Source of the DNA: Lacrimispora xylanisolvens
Lineage (GTDB): Bacteria > Bacillota > Clostridia > Lachnospirales > Lachnospiraceae
Direction: 5' to 3'
Assembly: GCA_017084465.1 (NCBI GenBank)
Contig: CP070896.1
Span: forward strand, 372,001 to 436,000
DNA: 64,000 bases
In this document: positions 26,478 to 35,909 of the stretch, piece by piece
Layout: each line of letters begins with the position of its first letter
How positions within the stretch are numbered: the first letter of the stretch is position 1
Made by a program: the position numbers and the translations under genes
The notes under the pieces: model-generated
The model's input: only the letters and a program-made list of their open reading frames with translations
Databases searched by the model: none
What the model was told of the DNA's origin: nothing

Positions 26478-27363
26478 TCAAACAGGCTTAACTGGGTTAT
26501 CTGGTATTTTTTCTTATAAGCATGAATGATATCCGGCATTTTATACAGAATCCTGTTGCGCTCGCACTCTTCAGAAAATATTTGCCATAATTTGCGGGCT
26601 TTAGGACTGGTACAATGATAATTGTTCTTATACTGTTTCATATATTTTCGTCAAGATGTTCCCCGGGAAACAACTCCCTTAAGCGGTCGTAATACCATTC
26701 TCTTTGATTGTTACGAAGTGTAACCCCAAAAGCCGGATAGATAAAATCGGCACCGGTTTCTTTTGCGGCATTTATGATTGAACGTATATTCTCCTCATGA
26801 TCCTCTAAAAAAGGAAGCACTGGCATGAGGAGAATCCCTGCAAACAGCCCCCGATCCTTTAACGCCGCAATCAGAGATAACCGGTCAGAAGGTCTGGATA
26901 CTCTTGGTTCTAATTTAGCCGCCAGGGCATCATCAGTGGTTGTAACCGTAACTTTTAACAGTACAGGAGAATGATCTGCTATACTTTCCAGTATATCAAT
27001 GTCTCTGTTAAGCAGATTGCTTTTTGTGGCAATCGCTGCGCCAAAGCCAAAGGCATCAATTAATTCCAGAGCATGTCTGGTAAGTTCCAATTCCTTTTCC
27101 AATGGATTATAGGGATCACTCATAGCCCCAGTGCCAACCACTCCATTTTTTACCTTTCGTCTTAAATCATCCCGGATAATTCGCAGGGCATCCTCTTTGA
27201 CCCGAACCTGATCAAACCGGTCTATTCCATAGCAGTCCGAACGGCTGTCACAGTAAATACACCCATGGCTGCAGCCCCTGTAAATATTCATATTATAATC
27301 AATCCCGAACCACCCGGAATCCTTTGTTTTTGTTACAATTGTTTTTGCAGGAATGAGTTCCAT
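26474..27363 (-). CDS. Radical SAM protein, spore-photoproduct-lyase-like family (one frame break)
   Basis: About 296 residues. The radical SAM cluster motif CSHGCIYC (Cys31, 35, 38 from the chosen start) is followed by the DSRSDCYGI and GTGAMSDPYNPLEK segments typical of the SplB-like/Rv2578c group. The function of this subgroup is not established. The C-terminal 55 residues (MKQYKNNYHC to QLSLFD) are read after a break near 26643, four A's for five. The start at 27363 is uncertain; an ATG at 27393 is also in frame. Confidence 0.82.
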
Positions 27364-27467
27364 GCATCCGTCCTCTCTTTCTTTTTCTGCCAAAAAAGGT
27401 GATCCCTTGATATTTTCTTTCTGCCATGTTAATATGCTTATACGAGATAAGAAGGGAAGAGTTTATT

Positions 27468-28298
27468 ATGATACGTTTGTTATTGCGCTGCAAGCAGATA
27501 TACGACAAATTTACCAGAGATGAAATGACTGTCTATGCAGCACAGGCATCATTTTTTACCATAATTGCTGCTTTTCCGTTTATTATGCTGTTATTAGCAA
27601 TGATTCAGTTTATCCCATCTATTACAAAAGCGAACCTGCTCCAGGTTTTAATCACAATCATTCCAAGCTCCTTAGAGATTGACAGCGTCATCGTTACCGT
27701 AATTGAAGATCTTTATACTCATACTCCTGCGGCAATTTTATCTGCCACTGCCATTGCCGCTATCTGGTCCGCTTCCAGAGGCATGTTGAGCATAGAGCGT
27801 GGATTGAACCGTGTTTTCGGCCAGGAGAACAAGCGGAGCTATCTAATGACCCGTTTTGTCTGTGCCTGTTATACGCTTGTATTCATCATTATCTGTCTTC
27901 TGACGCTTGTACTTCTGGTACTGGGAGGTTCCATACAGTCATTTATGAACCACCATTTTCCTATCCTTGGTGAGATCACCCGATATGTTATCAGCTTTCG
28001 CACCATGCTTTTATTTATTCTCACCTTGTGTTTTGCCATGCTTTATACCTATGTACCAGAAAAGAAACAGCAATTTATGAAGCAGCTCCCGGGTGCCGTC
28101 TTTTCTACCCTTGGCTGGATCGGTTTCTCCTTTGCTTTTTCTATCTATTTTAGTAATTTCAGCAACTATTCAGTGATGTACGGAAGCCTGACTGCCATCG
28201 TCCTTTTAATGTTATGGCTTTATTCCTGCATCTCCATCCTGTTTTTCGGAGCCGAAATCAATTATTATTATTCAGAGAACTGGAAAGATGGAGTATAA
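27468..28298 (+). CDS. YihY/BrkB-family membrane protein
   Basis: 276 residues with six predicted membrane helices. N-terminal KQIYDKFTRDEMTVYAAQASFFTIIAAFPFIM matches the YihY/BrkB (formerly ribonuclease BN) family; IWSASRGMLSIERGLNRVF and the GxxxY-type loop later are typical. Its function is unclear; the family has been tied to envelope integrity and transport. The start at 27468 has GAAGGGAAG upstream. It is divergent from the radical SAM gene. Confidence 0.88.
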   Translation: MIRLLLRCKQIYDKFTRDEMTVYAAQASFFTIIAAFPFIMLLLAMIQFIPSITKANLLQVLITIIPSSLEIDSVIVTVIEDLYTHTPAAILSATAIAAIWSASRGMLSIERGLNRVFGQENKRSYLMTRFVCACYTLVFIIICLLTLVLLVLGGSIQSFMNHHFPILGEITRYVISFRTMLLFILTLCFAMLYTYVPEKKQQFMKQLPGAVFSTLGWIGFSFAFSIYFSNFSNYSVMYGSLTAIVLLMLWLYSCISILFFGAEINYYYSENWKDGV

Positions 28299-28305
28299 TT
28301 TAGGA

Positions 28306-28340
28306 AAGCCAGTGATTCCCTTAAGAATCCCTGGCTTTTT
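28306..28340 (+). terminator. Intrinsic terminator after the BrkB-like gene
   Basis: AAGCCAG-GATTC pairs with GAATC-CTGGCTT around a short loop, followed by TTTTT. Confidence 0.8.
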
Positions 28341-28352
28341 GATACGGGCGAT

Positions 28353-29283
28353 CTAAGAAAAAAGGGGCGTTGACAAATATCTGTCACCTGTGTCAGGAAG
28401 AAGCACTACGATTGTTTTACCTTGGAATTCAGGCCGTTTGGCTACTTCTTTTGCAGCCCATACAGCTGCGGCAGAGGAGATACCCACGAGAATTCCTTCT
28501 GTCTTAGCAATCTCTTTTCCGGTTTCATATGCATCGTTGTTCTCTACCGGTATAATTTCATCGTATACATCCTTGTTGAGTACGGTTGGAACAAAACCAG
28601 CTCCAATTCCCCTGGATTCCATGAGGGCCTGGCTTTCCGCCTGAAAGAATGGGTGATCCTGCCGGTTCCACTCCAATAATCCTGATATCCGGGTTCTTGC
28701 CTTTTAAAAATTCCCCAACACCAGTGATTGTTCCTCCAGTACCAATTCCTGCAACAAATACATCGACTTTTCCATCTGTATCCGCCCATATTTCAGGTCC
28801 GGTTGTTTCACGGTGTATTCTTGGATTAGCAGGATTATCAAACTGTCCCATGATAACTGAACCCTCTATCTCCTTTTGCAGCTCTTCTGCTTTTTCAATT
28901 GCGCCTCTCATTCCTTTTGTTCCCTCTGTAAGCACAATTTCAGCCCCGTACGCTTTTAAAAGATTCCTTCTTTCTACACTCATGGTCTCTGGCATAGTAA
29001 GGATTGCGCGGTAGCCTTTCATGGCAGCAATGCTGGCAATTCCGATCCCGGTATTCCCGGAAGTAGGTTCAATAATAGTGGCACCTGGTTTAATTGTACC
29101 ATTTTTTTCTCCAGCCTCAATCATGGCTAATGCTGCTCTGTCTTTCACACTGCCTGCCGGATTAAAATATTCCAGCTTTGCAATGACACAAGCATTCAGC
29201 CCATGCACTTTTTCATAATTGGAAAGTTCCAGCAAAGGAGTATTGCCAATGAGTTCCATAGCACTTTTTTTGATATTTCCCAT
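28353..29283 (-). CDS. cysK: Cysteine synthase A (one frame break)
   Basis: About 310 residues, the usual CysK length. It makes cysteine from O-acetylserine and sulfide with PLP. Lys47 in [11 protein letters not shown] binds [11 protein letters not shown] binds the substrate carboxylate; GTGGTITG holds the phosphate. The C-terminal part has [14 protein letters not shown] and [12 protein letters not shown]. The break is near 28615, GGGG for GGG, in [12 protein letters not shown]. The start at 29283 follows AGAGG; a TTG two codons earlier is less likely. Confidence 0.93.
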
Positions 29284-29359
29284 AATCAACCTCTTTTCTC
29301 ATACGTTTATAGATCCCGCGTATGTGTCCTGATTATATTTTATCTGCAGGCATGTATTA

Positions 29360-30856
29360 TTATGATAAACCGTAAATCTTGCGGTACTTTTCTTTCAGGT
29401 AATCAATGAAGTATTCCGGAGTAAAGTCCTCCCCGGTTGCCGCCTTTAGAATCTCACGGCTTGTCTTCATCTTTCCGTACTGATGAACATGGCTTCGCAG
29501 ATATTCTTTGATCACATCCATCTTCCCGTCTCTTAAAAGCTGATCAAAATCCATTTCCTTCTTCATATGGAAATAAAGCTGTGCTCCAAAGGCATTGCCT
29601 AATGCATAGGAGGGGAAATAACCAAAAAGTCCCTGTGACCAGTGAATATCCTGCAATATACCTTTTGAAACCTGTTCCGGACGGATCCCTAAATATTCTT
29701 CGTATTTATCAGCCCAGATCTCAGGCAGTTTCTTTAAGTCAACATCTTCTTCCATAATCATCTTTTCCATCTCGTAACGGATCAGAATATGGAGACTGTA
29801 AGTCAGTTCATCTGCTTCTGTACGGATAAATCCGGGTTCAACTTTATTAATGGCTTCCGTATACTGATCGATGGACACAGAATCAAGCTTGTCAGGATAG
29901 AGTTCTTTTAATTTATCATAAAGCGGAACCCAGAAGTTGGGATTACGGCCAATGATATTTTCATAAAATCTGGACTGGGATTCATGCATACCCATAGAAG
30001 TTCCCTGTCCCACTGGCGTCTGAGTAATCTCATCGCTAATTCCCAATTCATAAAGCCCATGACCGCCCTCATGGATCACAGAGAACATGGAGCTGTCCAT
30101 CTTATCATGATAACTGGTTGTGATGCGGACATCGTGATTGTGAAGATTGGTTGTGAATGGGTGGGCGCTTACAGACAATACGCCTTTGTGAAAGTCAAAC
30201 CCGATATACTCAGCAAGGAAACGAGCCATCTCCTCCTGCTTTTCTTCGGGGTAGCCTCCAGTGAGAAAGGAATCGTCAATTTCTTTTCCATTCTCTTTAA
30301 TTTCTTTTAGAAGAGGAATGATCTCTTCCTTGAGTCTGCCGAAAAATTCATCCAAAAGCTCTGTATCAAAGCCCTTCTCATATTCGGCAAGAAGGACATC
30401 GTAAAGCTTCTGACCCTCTTTCTTCCGATAGGAGGCGACTTTTCTTTTATAATTAATTACCTTTTCTAACGTAGGCAGAAATGAATCGTAATCTTCGTTC
30501 TTTTTTGCCTTAACCCACACTCTTGCAGCCTCCGCTATCAGCTGGGCATTCTCTCTATATTCAGCTTTTGGGATGCAGATCAGTTCTTCTCTGGCTTCCT
30601 TTGCACCTTTAAGAACTGCCTGCTGGACTTCTGATAAATCAGATTCTTTTTCACACGCTGCTATGGCATCTCCCATTTCATCACCAGTCATAAAACCGTA
30701 ATATTCCTCAGAAAGAGTACCAATCACTCTGGCTGTATAAGATCCTGATTCTTCCGGAGCCAGTGTCTCGTTATCCCACTCAAAAAGAACGAGAGCAGTC
30801 TGCAGAGCCATTGTCTTTTCTAATACGGAAGACAAATTTTCATAAGTTTTATTCAT
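29360..30856 (-). CDS. M32-family metallocarboxypeptidase (carboxypeptidase Taq type)
   Basis: About 498 residues, cytoplasmic. The zinc motif HEGGH (SVIHEGGHGLYELG) and the downstream GMHESQSRFYENIIGR helix are the family signatures; the C-terminal GYFPSYALGNAFGAQLY is typical. It trims residues from peptide C-termini. The start at 30856 has AAAGGAGAAA upstream; a longer reading to 30907 has no clear site. The gap to cysK is about 75 bp. Confidence 0.93.
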   Translation of the reverse strand: MNKTYENLSSVLEKTMALQTALVLFEWDNETLAPEESGSYTARVIGTLSEEYYGFMTGDEMGDAIAACEKESDLSEVQQAVLKGAKEAREELICIPKAEYRENAQLIAEAARVWVKAKKNEDYDSFLPTLEKVINYKRKVASYRKKEGQKLYDVLLAEYEKGFDTELLDEFFGRLKEEIIPLLKEIKENGKEIDDSFLTGGYPEEKQEEMARFLAEYIGFDFHKGVLSVSAHPFTTNLHNHDVRITTSYHDKMDSSMFSVIHEGGHGLYELGISDEITQTPVGQGTSMGMHESQSRFYENIIGRNPNFWVPLYDKLKELYPDKLDSVSIDQYTEAINKVEPGFIRTEADELTYSLHILIRYEMEKMIMEEDVDLKKLPEIWADKYEEYLGIRPEQVSKGILQDIHWSQGLFGYFPSYALGNAFGAQLYFHMKKEMDFDQLLRDGKMDVIKEYLRSHVHQYGKMKTSREILKAATGEDFTPEYFIDYLKEKYRKIYGLS

Positions 30857-30934
30857 TTTTATTTCTCCTTTACAAAAAATCGGGACATTCTGTATGATTG
30901 TCTCCAAACCCTTTAAAAAAATACCGGAGAGGAT

Positions 30935-32011
30935 TTACTTTCCGTTACCAAAGATGGATGCTTCTTTTATATCCAGCCTGTTCAGCCATTCCCGGATCTT
31001 TTCTTCCATATAAAAAGAAACGTTAAAATCTTCTAATTGAAAGTCAATTTCAATATCTGTTTTCATGGTAGCAAGTAGTTTGGACAGTAATGCCGCCTTT
31101 TCACCGCAAAGTTCCTCTTCACTGGTCTTCGTCATAGCTTTATAAGGAGATCTTGAAATACCCAAATCATTTTTCCAGAAATCCTGAAGTTCCTTTAACC
31201 GCTTTTTGTCTGATTCTGCTTCATGTATGGCCGCATAAATATTCTCTACAGTTCCATATTCCTGAAGCAGTAAGGGCGCTGCACTGCTAACACCTTTCAC
31301 ACCTGGAATATTATCAGAAGCATCACCCTGTATTCCTTTTAAATCCGGAATCTGCTCCGGCATCACGCCTTCCTCACGCAGAACCGTATCCGATGTATAT
31401 TCGAATACTTTTTCCGGCAGATTAATCTCTTCTTTCCCAAAGCCGTAAAAAGAATAATATTTTTTATAAAGCTCGTCCGCTTTCTCCTGGCGGGACTGAA
31501 CCATCCACGCACGGACATTATGCTCATCGCTTACCAGCTGAAGATAGTCATGATCCTTGGTTAAAACAACCATGGGGATCTGCTCCCTGAATTTCATAAC
31601 CAGACTTCCTGCATAATCATCTGCTTCATACTCATCGCTGTAAAGTACTTTAAAACCTGCTTCCTCCAAAATTCGTTCCATGAGCGCAAACTGTTCTTTT
31701 AACGGATCCGGTGTTGACCCTCTTGTCCCTTTATACTGGGAATACAGTTCTCTGCGAAAGGTATCTCTGGTTTTATCAAAAACAAAGGCGATGTGGTCGG
31801 GCTGCTGTTTCTTCATAAGGGAAACTATCATCTTAAGCATGCCAAAAATAGCATTGGTATACGTTCCATCCTTTGCATGAAGAATCTTATCATAATGCTT
31901 CAGTTTTTCCTCTTCTGTCTTGGCAAACATGATTTCCCTGGGCAAAACTGCATAATAACAGGTTGACAGCATGGATGAGCCATCTACAACCACAAATTTA
32001 TTTTCTGACAT
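30935..32011 (-). CDS. Stand-alone 5'-3' exonuclease (PolA N-terminal/FEN-like)
   Basis: 358 residues. It carries the PIN/FEN catalytic half (VVDGSSMLSTCYYA, HIAFVFDKTRDTFRRELYSQYKGTR, EADDYAGSL, VVLTKDHDYLQLV) and the H3TH DNA-binding helix (DLKGIQGDASDNIPGVKGVSS). There is no polymerase domain. It may process flaps or RNA primers alongside PolA. It lies upstream of the M32 gene on the same strand. Confidence 0.9.
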   Translation of the reverse strand: MSENKFVVVDGSSMLSTCYYAVLPREIMFAKTEEEKLKHYDKILHAKDGTYTNAIFGMLKMIVSLMKKQQPDHIAFVFDKTRDTFRRELYSQYKGTRGSTPDPLKEQFALMERILEEAGFKVLYSDEYEADDYAGSLVMKFREQIPMVVLTKDHDYLQLVSDEHNVRAWMVQSRQEKADELYKKYYSFYGFGKEEINLPEKVFEYTSDTVLREEGVMPEQIPDLKGIQGDASDNIPGVKGVSSAAPLLLQEYGTVENIYAAIHEAESDKKRLKELQDFWKNDLGISRSPYKAMTKTSEEELCGEKAALLSKLLATMKTDIEIDFQLEDFNVSFYMEEKIREWLNRLDIKEASIFGNGK

Positions 32012-32045
32012 CTATAAACTCCATTCTTTTCCGTTCCAGACGGAA

Positions 32046-32279
32046 TTAAGTAAAATAATTCTGCAATTCCGTTTCATTCTTTGCGCCCAGCCGTTTCATG
32101 ATTTCCTTCCGCTCCTGAGCAGACAATCCCTTCCACAGCTTCTGAACGCGGGGGTCTGAAAATCCAACATAGGGCAGACCATTTCTATCGCATTCATAAG
32201 ATGATAAATAGTGATTGAGCGCACTCCATTCCACATAAAAAGCAGTGATACTGCGGCTTAAAGAGCTGACTTTTGCCAT
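32046..32279 (-). CDS. Small conserved-looking protein of unknown function
   Basis: 77 residues, soluble, mixed charge. It contains PRVQKLWKGLSAQERKEIMKRLG, a helix-rich segment with no known motif. The GGAGG-type site upstream (CCGGGAGGAAC) makes translation likely. It sits between the macro-domain gene and the exonuclease gene on the same strand. Confidence 0.65.
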   Translation of the reverse strand: MAKVSSLSRSITAFYVEWSALNHYLSSYECDRNGLPYVGFSDPRVQKLWKGLSAQERKEIMKRLGAKNETELQNYFT

Positions 32280-32328
32280 ATTCGTTCCTCCCGGATATTT
32301 TTGCTGACTTTATGCTGCAATGATAAAT

Positions 32329-32826
32329 CTATGATTGTGAATCATTTTTCCAAATCTGAACTTCGCCCTGGTAATCCGAAAAACAGCTGTTAATAATCTC
32401 TTCCACTTTATTCCAGTCTCCACCCGCATTCCCACAGCCGATACCATAGGGAAATGCAACTTTTTCAAGTTTACCTCTGACATCTACAAAATCCCGGATC
32501 TCAGTTACAGCCTTCAAAAGCGCTCTATAATCCGTATAAATTCCATTCTTCCCATAATTATCCTGTCCGTAAAGATTGGCAATCAGAAACCACCGGCCAT
32601 TTAACTCAACCGGCTGTGCTGAAACTCTGCCTAATAAACCGGAGGTAATTCCGCCGGCCTGTTCCTGCCACTGTTTTGTAATAATCCGATATGTCTTCTC
32701 TACCTCAGGAAACATCGTTTTAATCTGCCCGGCAATTCCCCGTCCAAATACTCCCTGGCAATTCACCTGATGACAGATAATGTCCGCATCGGAATTAAAG
32801 ATATCTCCGCTGAAATACTTTAGCAT
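32329..32826 (-). CDS. Macro-domain protein
   Basis: 165 residues, a single macro domain. SGDIFNSDADIICHQVNCQGVFGRGIAGQI holds the ADP-ribose-binding loop; a second loop YGIGCGNAGGDWNKV binds the distal part. Probably hydrolyses or binds ADP-ribose adducts. The start at 32826 has GAGGAGAG upstream. Confidence 0.88.
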   Translation of the reverse strand: MLKYFSGDIFNSDADIICHQVNCQGVFGRGIAGQIKTMFPEVEKTYRIITKQWQEQAGGITSGLLGRVSAQPVELNGRWFLIANLYGQDNYGKNGIYTDYRALLKAVTEIRDFVDVRGKLEKVAFPYGIGCGNAGGDWNKVEEIINSCFSDYQGEVQIWKNDSQS

Positions 32827-32937
32827 AATTCTCTCCTCCAAGCTTATCTAATCAGATATCCTAACTCATTATACCCTGATTTTCCAGTTATTCATAGTAC
32901 ATTCACCAAGTTTTAACATATATTTTCCAAAAACCCG

Positions 32938-32966
32938 TTGAAGTATAGGGAAATAAGATTTATAAT
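32938..32966 (+). promoter_or_regulatory. Probable sigma-A promoter of the CheW-CZB gene
   Basis: TTGAAG (32938-32943) and TATAAT (32961-32966) with a 17-bp spacer, about 40 bp before the start codon. Confidence 0.6.
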
Positions 32967-33007
32967 AAACATTAACAGCAAATAAAAAAGGTAAGGTACG
33001 TAAGAGA

Positions 33008-33829
33008 ATGGAAAAAGAGATTAAATGCCCCTACATTATATTTAAAATTGCAGGTTCTTTATACTGCATAAACAGCAAATACATATCCACAATTTTACAG
33101 TTGCCGGAATACAGCACCATTCCTGCCGCACCAGCGAATGTCACCGGAATGTTTAAGTACCGGAACCAGGTCATAAATATGATAGATTTACGCATTACGT
33201 TTGGTTTAAAGCCCATCGTAGAAGAATGCAAAGACTTTGAACAGATGATTGATGCCAGAAAACAGGATCATATCAACTGGGTCAATGAGCTTGAAAGATA
33301 TATCAAAGAAGGAGGCTCTTTTACGCTGGCAAAAGACTCCCACCAGTGTGCATTTGGAAAATGGTATGATAATTTTACTACTGATAATCAGTCAATTGCC
33401 AATCATTTAAAAAAAATCGAAGAGCCTCATGAGAAACTCCATAAGGCGGCTGCTGAGGCAGAAGACTGCAAAAGAGACTGTGAAAACTGTCAGGAATCCG
33501 AATGTCTGCAAACGGTCTTAAAGCGGGTAAAAGGCGAATCCATGCCGGTTATTTTAAAACTCATGGATCAGACAAAGGATCTGTTCCGTTCTACTATTTA
33601 TAAAGAGATGGTTTTAATACTTGATGGTGTCCAGTGGGGTATGGTTGTAGACGAAATCGTGGCAGTTGAGGATCTGGATATTATCTCCGAACGTCACGAA
33701 GACCCTATGGTTAATCATTGTTCCTATTTAGGCAGAGTTATGGAAAGTGAAAAACGGGAAGGACTGATCTTTGAACTTAATCCTGAGACACTGATGGCTA
33801 AATTCAGAGATCTGGAATTAACATTTTAA
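33008..33829 (+). CDS. CheW-like coupling protein interrupted by a CZB zinc-sensing domain
   Basis: 273 residues. Residues 5-70 and 195-270 look like the two halves of a CheW/SH3-like fold (FKIAGSLYCINSKYISTILQLP; KEMVLILDGVQWGMVVDEIVAVEDL). Between them lies a chemoreceptor zinc-binding domain with the expected ligands His88, Cys114 (CAFGKWY), His141 and His145, followed by a cysteine-rich patch (Cys154, 158, 161, 166). CheW links receptors to CheA. The insert suggests that coupling responds to zinc or hypochlorous oxidation. The gene stands alone with its own promoter and terminator. Confidence 0.85.
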   Translation: MEKEIKCPYIIFKIAGSLYCINSKYISTILQLPEYSTIPAAPANVTGMFKYRNQVINMIDLRITFGLKPIVEECKDFEQMIDARKQDHINWVNELERYIKEGGSFTLAKDSHQCAFGKWYDNFTTDNQSIANHLKKIEEPHEKLHKAAAEAEDCKRDCENCQESECLQTVLKRVKGESMPVILKLMDQTKDLFRSTIYKEMVLILDGVQWGMVVDEIVAVEDLDIISERHEDPMVNHCSYLGRVMESEKREGLIFELNPETLMAKFRDLELTF

Positions 33830-33843
33830 CAAATCAAATAGGT

Positions 33844-33885
33844 AAGAGCCGGAAAAGTTTTGGCAGAAGCTTTTCCGGCTCTTTT
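33844..33885 (+). terminator. Strong intrinsic terminator
   Basis: AGAGCCGGAAAAG pairs with CTTTTCCGGCTCT, 11-nt loop, followed by TTTTT, just after the CheW-CZB gene. Confidence 0.92.
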
Positions 33886-33914
33886 TACAGTCAGGAAAAC
33901 AACTCTGACTTCTT

Positions 33915-34367
33915 TCAGAAATACTTTTTATTACCCCAAAGGTTGCTCTTCTTCAAATCCAGATATTCATTGTATGCTTTTTCCAAAATCTGCTTTTCAT
34001 TGGAAAACTTCAGAAGATGATACGCTTCATGGAACTTATAGTATCCTGAATCAATAAAATATTCTTCCCGCTGTGGTTTACTGTAATAGCTGTCGGCCAT
34101 CATGAGATACCAGTATACATCCTTTTCCACCATATCCTGAGGCGTATTGAAAGAATACTGACTCTTACCAATGTACTTGATAATGGACGCACTTACTCCG
34201 GTTTCTTCCTTAACTTCCCGAAGCGCCGTCTCTTTATACTCTTCACCCGCTTCTACTGTTCCCTTTGGCAAAACCCAACCTTCATATTTGTTTTTGTAAT
34301 TCTTATATAAAACCAGAATTTTACCTCGAAAAATAACCACACCGCCACAACTCGTTGCTTCTATCAT
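33915..34367 (-). CDS. NUDIX hydrolase
   Basis: 150 residues. The complete Nudix box runs from Gly36 (GTVEAGEE-YKETALREVKEETGV) with Arg50, Glu51, Glu54 and Glu55. Resembles diadenosine-polyphosphate or nucleotide-sugar hydrolases (WVLPKGTVEAGE). The start at 34367 follows GGAGGAATTGCA; a longer reading to 34427 is unlikely. Confidence 0.9.
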   Translation of the reverse strand: MIEATSCGGVVIFRGKILVLYKNYKNKYEGWVLPKGTVEAGEEYKETALREVKEETGVSASIIKYIGKSQYSFNTPQDMVEKDVYWYLMMADSYYSKPQREEYFIDSGYYKFHEAYHLLKFSNEKQILEKAYNEYLDLKKSNLWGNKKYF

Positions 34368-34484
34368 TGCAATTCCTCCAGAGTGAAACCGTGAATCCAT
34401 GCGGATCCCGATTTTGGTGTGTCTCACAGACTGGCTATAGTATACCTCTTTTTATAATGATATGCAAGTGTGTAATCGCTGTCC

Positions 34485-35909
34485 TTATCTGGAAAAATAT
34501 AAATCAAAAAGTGATCTGGCGATGGGTGCAGCAGTTTTTCCCCCAGATCCTCCCTCTTCTACAATGACGCTGACGGCTATCTTTGGGTGTTCTGCAGGAG
34601 CATATCCCACAAACCACGCATGAGTCTCTTTGTTTTTGTCAAATTCCGCTGACCCCGTCTTTCCTGCCACTGTATAGGCATCTGTCCGAAGCGCAGATCC
34701 GGTTCCTTCCGTGATCACAGCCTGCATCAGTTCTGTCATTTTGGCTGATTCTTCCGCAGTCATGATATTCCCATAAGCCTGGGGCACAAATTTCTTAATG
34801 ATATCTCCTCCGGCATTCTCCACATGGTCAATTAAATAAGGTTTCATCAGAGTTCCCCCGTTGGCAATGGCTGCAGTAATCATGGCATTATGAAGAGGAG
34901 TAATCTGGGTCTGACCCTGTCCAATGGCAGTCTGAAGTATCTGCCACGTATCCGCTCCTGGTGCCATAATATAAGAACTTCTGTTGGACGGAAATGGCAA
35001 GGAAAGATCTGTGTTAAACAGCAACTGCTGCGAAGTGTTCCTTAAACCATTTAAATCCACCATAAGGCCAAGATTTGAAAAGGCTCCATTGCAGGAGTTG
35101 GCAAATGCCTGGGTAAAATTCTGATGTCCATGGGCGGTCTCATGATAGCATTTGATGGAGTAATCCCCATTTTCATAAATCCCGTCACAGTCAAAAACAT
35201 AATCTTTATAATTTTCAGGATTTTCCCGGATGTATTCCAGGGCCGTAACAATCTTAAATGTGGACCCTGGGGGATATAGTCCCTGGGTTGCCCGGTTTAA
35301 CAGCTGTCCTGATGTATTTTCTTCTGCAACCAGACTATTCCAGTCACTTAAAATCGTGTTGGGATTATAATCAGGCTTTGATACCATGGCAAGAATCTTA
35401 CCTGTATCAGGTTCCATGACTACAACTGCCCCGTTTCTTTTTCCAAGTGCTTCATACGCCTTTTTCTGAAGATCCACATCCAGGGTTGTCACCACGTTAT
35501 CTCCCTGGTTTTTCCTTGAAGACAATTCATTAATCACCTGTTCAATGATATTGACATGGCTGGTAAGCAGATAGAAATTAGACTGGGCCTCCAGCCCGGT
35601 CTTTCCGTTAACCGGATATCCCACTGAATGGGCAAACATGGAATCGAATGGGTAAACCCTGGTCTCATGCCCTTCCCCGTCCACATCAGTCCGGGCAAGA
35701 ACCTGGCCGTTACTGCTCCTGATCTCACCCCTTACTACCCGGTCTGCGAAGCTGTCCAGTCTGGCATTATAGGAATTATTTATTACACTGTCGCTCTTCA
35801 CCTGAAGAAAGTATCCATAATAAACCACCAGACCTATAAATAACAAAACAATTCCATAGGTTAGAATTAAGATCTGATGATTTGCTTTTGGATTCGCATT
35901 AGCTTTCAT
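34485..35909 (-). CDS. Penicillin-binding protein (PBP2/PbpA class transpeptidase)
   Basis: About 474 residues. One N-terminal membrane anchor, then a transpeptidase domain with SxxK (PPGSTFKIV), SxN (ANSCNGAF) and KTG (VAGKTGSAEF). The N-terminal pedestal is short, as in the PbpA/SpoVD-like group paired with SEDS proteins. It follows an FtsW/RodA-type gene with a short overlap, so the two probably form a glycosyltransferase-transpeptidase pair. Start 35909 has GAGGACC upstream. Confidence 0.9.
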   Translation of the reverse strand: MKANANPKANHQILILTYGIVLLFIGLVVYYGYFLQVKSDSVINNSYNARLDSFADRVVRGEIRSSNGQVLARTDVDGEGHETRVYPFDSMFAHSVGYPVNGKTGLEAQSNFYLLTSHVNIIEQVINELSSRKNQGDNVVTTLDVDLQKKAYEALGKRNGAVVVMEPDTGKILAMVSKPDYNPNTILSDWNSLVAEENTSGQLLNRATQGLYPPGSTFKIVTALEYIRENPENYKDYVFDCDGIYENGDYSIKCYHETAHGHQNFTQAFANSCNGAFSNLGLMVDLNGLRNTSQQLLFNTDLSLPFPSNRSSYIMAPGADTWQILQTAIGQGQTQITPLHNAMITAAIANGGTLMKPYLIDHVENAGGDIIKKFVPQAYGNIMTAEESAKMTELMQAVITEGTGSALRTDAYTVAGKTGSAEFDKNKETHAWFVGYAPAEHPKIAVSVIVEEGGSGGKTAAPIARSLFDLYFSR

